From NCBI GenBank assembly GCA_002373975.1, contig DFKZ01000094.1, positions 1-5,509 of the forward strand: a DNA stretch of 5,509 nt. The letters run 5' to 3'. The notes under the pieces are model-generated. The model had not been told where the DNA came from. It worked only from the letters and a program-made list of their open reading frames with translations, and did no database searches. This document shows, one piece after another, positions 4,404-5,509 of this stretch. The number at the start of each line of letters is the position of its first letter. Within the stretch, counting starts at the first letter, position 1. This stretch comes from Lachnospiraceae bacterium UBA3632 (lineage in GTDB: Bacteria; Bacillota; Clostridia; Lachnospirales; Lachnospiraceae). A program made the position numbers and the translations under genes.

Positions 4404-5509
4404 ATGGAAGAGCTTATATATCAGGGAACATATACAGAATTTAGGGACGAGCTCAAAGGAGAGCTCACCAAGACCGCCGAGAGTTTCGTAAAAATAGGCT
4501 ATCTTTTAAAGGTGGCAAGGGACACAGACATCTTAAAGACCAGCGGTTACAAGGATCTTGAGGATTTTGCACGGGGAGAGTTTGACCTCGATAAGACTCA
4601 GGTATCAAGGTTTATCAGGATCAACGACCGTTTTTCCGTTGGCGGTAATTCAGAAAAGTTAATGACCGGCTATGCGGACTTTGGAGTCCGCAAGCTTGGT
4701 CTGATGCTCACGCTTCCGGACGAGATCAACGAGGATCTCTCACCGGATTACACAGTAAGCGAGATAGAATCCATCAAGGAAACCTACGACGAAGAACAAA
4801 AGGTTACGCCTATTGATGACTACATGGAGCAGACAGAGGCAAAGGCAGAGAGCAATACAGCAGCTCATCTTGCGGAGGATGATATTCTTTCGGCCGTGAT
4901 CTATCAGATAGGGCATGATGATCCGGAAATTTTTGTTCAGATGTTTGAGTCAGAGGATCTTTGCGGAGACAAGGATCTGTTCAGTGTCCTTGCTCCCGGG
5001 GGAGAGTCAACACACAAGGTCAGGATAAAAGGAGTGGGTGCGCTCTTGATGGTTTGCACGGACAAGGATGTCACGATCACGAATATGCGCTCACTGGCGA
5101 AAGAAACGCACTTATGGCAAGACGCGAACAATGCCTTTGAAAGCCTTATGAATACAAATTGTCCGACGGAGAGCGATGCAAAAGCGGCATGGCAGCAGGT
5201 TTACGGAGAGCCATATCCGGAAAAAACCGAAGTTGCACCGGTGCAACAGGAAGCGAAGCCGGAAAAGAAGCCTTCAAAGGTGGTTGACCATATAAAAAAG
5301 GAGTCACCAAAAGAGCCGCAAAATGTGAGGACCACACAATCCGAGCCCTCTCAGGGTCATGTGAATGACATATCAAAAGCAGATTCCGTAGAAGAGCTCA
5401 AAGGGATGATGAATAAGTCTGATCCACATGAGGACACGGAAGATAAAGCAGAGATAGCAGAGAAAAGCCCTGAAAGCGAAACCGGAGCAGCTGCGGATAA
5501 CGCTGTGGA
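4404..5509 (+). CDS. Large charged mobile-element protein (3' partial)
   Basis: The frame is open from ATG 4404 (or 4401) to the window end, giving 368 complete codons without a stop. The N-terminal region (about 1-130) is helical and includes FVKIGYLLKVARDTDILK, an SGYKDLEDFARGEF segment and VSRFIRIND, which resembles the recognition part of a helix-turn-helix; then a KLGLMLTLPDEI region. Proteins with this N-terminus are, to my recollection, frequent in clostridial conjugative elements and phages and lack an assigned role. A second folded part (about 150-270) contains VRIKGVGALLMVCTDKDVTITNMRSLAKE. From about 275 onward the sequence is low in hydrophobic residues and rich in Glu, Lys, Pro, Ser and Thr, so probably disordered. 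There is no signal peptide or membrane segment. It follows the PcfJ-like gene by 9 nt, so it belongs to the same operon. DNA binding or partition-like function is only a guess from the N-terminal motif. Confidence 0.82.
   Translation, partial: MEELIYQGTYTEFRDELKGELTKTAESFVKIGYLLKVARDTDILKTSGYKDLEDFARGEFDLDKTQVSRFIRINDRFSVGGNSEKLMTGYADFGVRKLGLMLTLPDEINEDLSPDYTVSEIESIKETYDEEQKVTPIDDYMEQTEAKAESNTAAHLAEDDILSAVIYQIGHDDPEIFVQMFESEDLCGDKDLFSVLAPGGESTHKVRIKGVGALLMVCTDKDVTITNMRSLAKETHLWQDANNAFESLMNTNCPTESDAKAAWQQVYGEPYPEKTEVAPVQQEAKPEKKPSKVVDHIKKESPKEPQNVRTTQSEPSQGHVNDISKADSVEELKGMMNKSDPHEDTEDKAEIAEKSPESETGAAADNAV

Noticed and set aside
1..5509. tRNA or rRNA genes, CRISPR arrays, insertion-sequence ends, integrase attachment sites.
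   Set aside because: I found no cloverleaf, regularly spaced repeats, transposase frame, or terminal inverted or direct repeats of useful length.

Overview
The window looks like part of a mobile genetic element from a low-to-moderate GC Firmicute, most likely a member of the Clostridia close to Lachnospiraceae. This rests on the strong AGGAGG-type ribosome binding sites, the heavy use of ATA, AGA and AGG codons, and the set of gene families. The species cannot be named from the sequence. All seven genes lie on the plus strand, and the first and last run off the window edges.

Positions 1-564 hold the end of a membrane-anchored or secreted SleB-type cell-wall hydrolase, a kind of enzyme often carried by conjugative elements and phages. 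Positions 565-734 are the only substantial non-coding stretch. It contains a 9-bp hairpin with a T7 tract on the minus side, a tandem 8-bp repeat inside a perfect 14-bp inverted repeat, and a near-consensus sigma-A promoter pointing left (TTGACT, 17 bp, TATAAT on the minus strand). Promoter and terminator together outline a small minus-strand RNA of about 69 nt, antisense to the leader of the replication gene.

Positions 735-4394 carry a compact, probably co-transcribed block. It begins with an HUH rolling-circle replication or relaxase-like initiator (Rep). Next comes an RNase H-fold protein whose start overlaps the Rep 3' end by 122 nt, and which has His at two positions normally held by catalytic acids. 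A 94-aa protein of unknown function and a 165-aa helical protein follow, then a PcfJ-like protein with an N-terminal four-cysteine zinc-ribbon-like motif. The last gene (4404-5509, cut off by the window end) encodes a large charged protein with an N-terminal helical region and a low-complexity Glu/Lys/Pro/Ser-rich tail. Intergenic gaps are tiny or negative and most starts have a strong ribosome binding site, so the block behaves like one operon.

Taken together, the window reads as the replication and accessory module of a conjugative or mobilizable element (ICE, IME or plasmid). Rep would initiate at a nearby origin, and the inverted repeat just upstream of rep is the best origin or operator candidate. 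The putative antisense RNA would control Rep dosage, and the PcfJ-like and neighbouring proteins are typical passengers of Gram-positive conjugative elements. The antisense RNA and the origin are inferences from sequence pattern only; the gene families are better supported.
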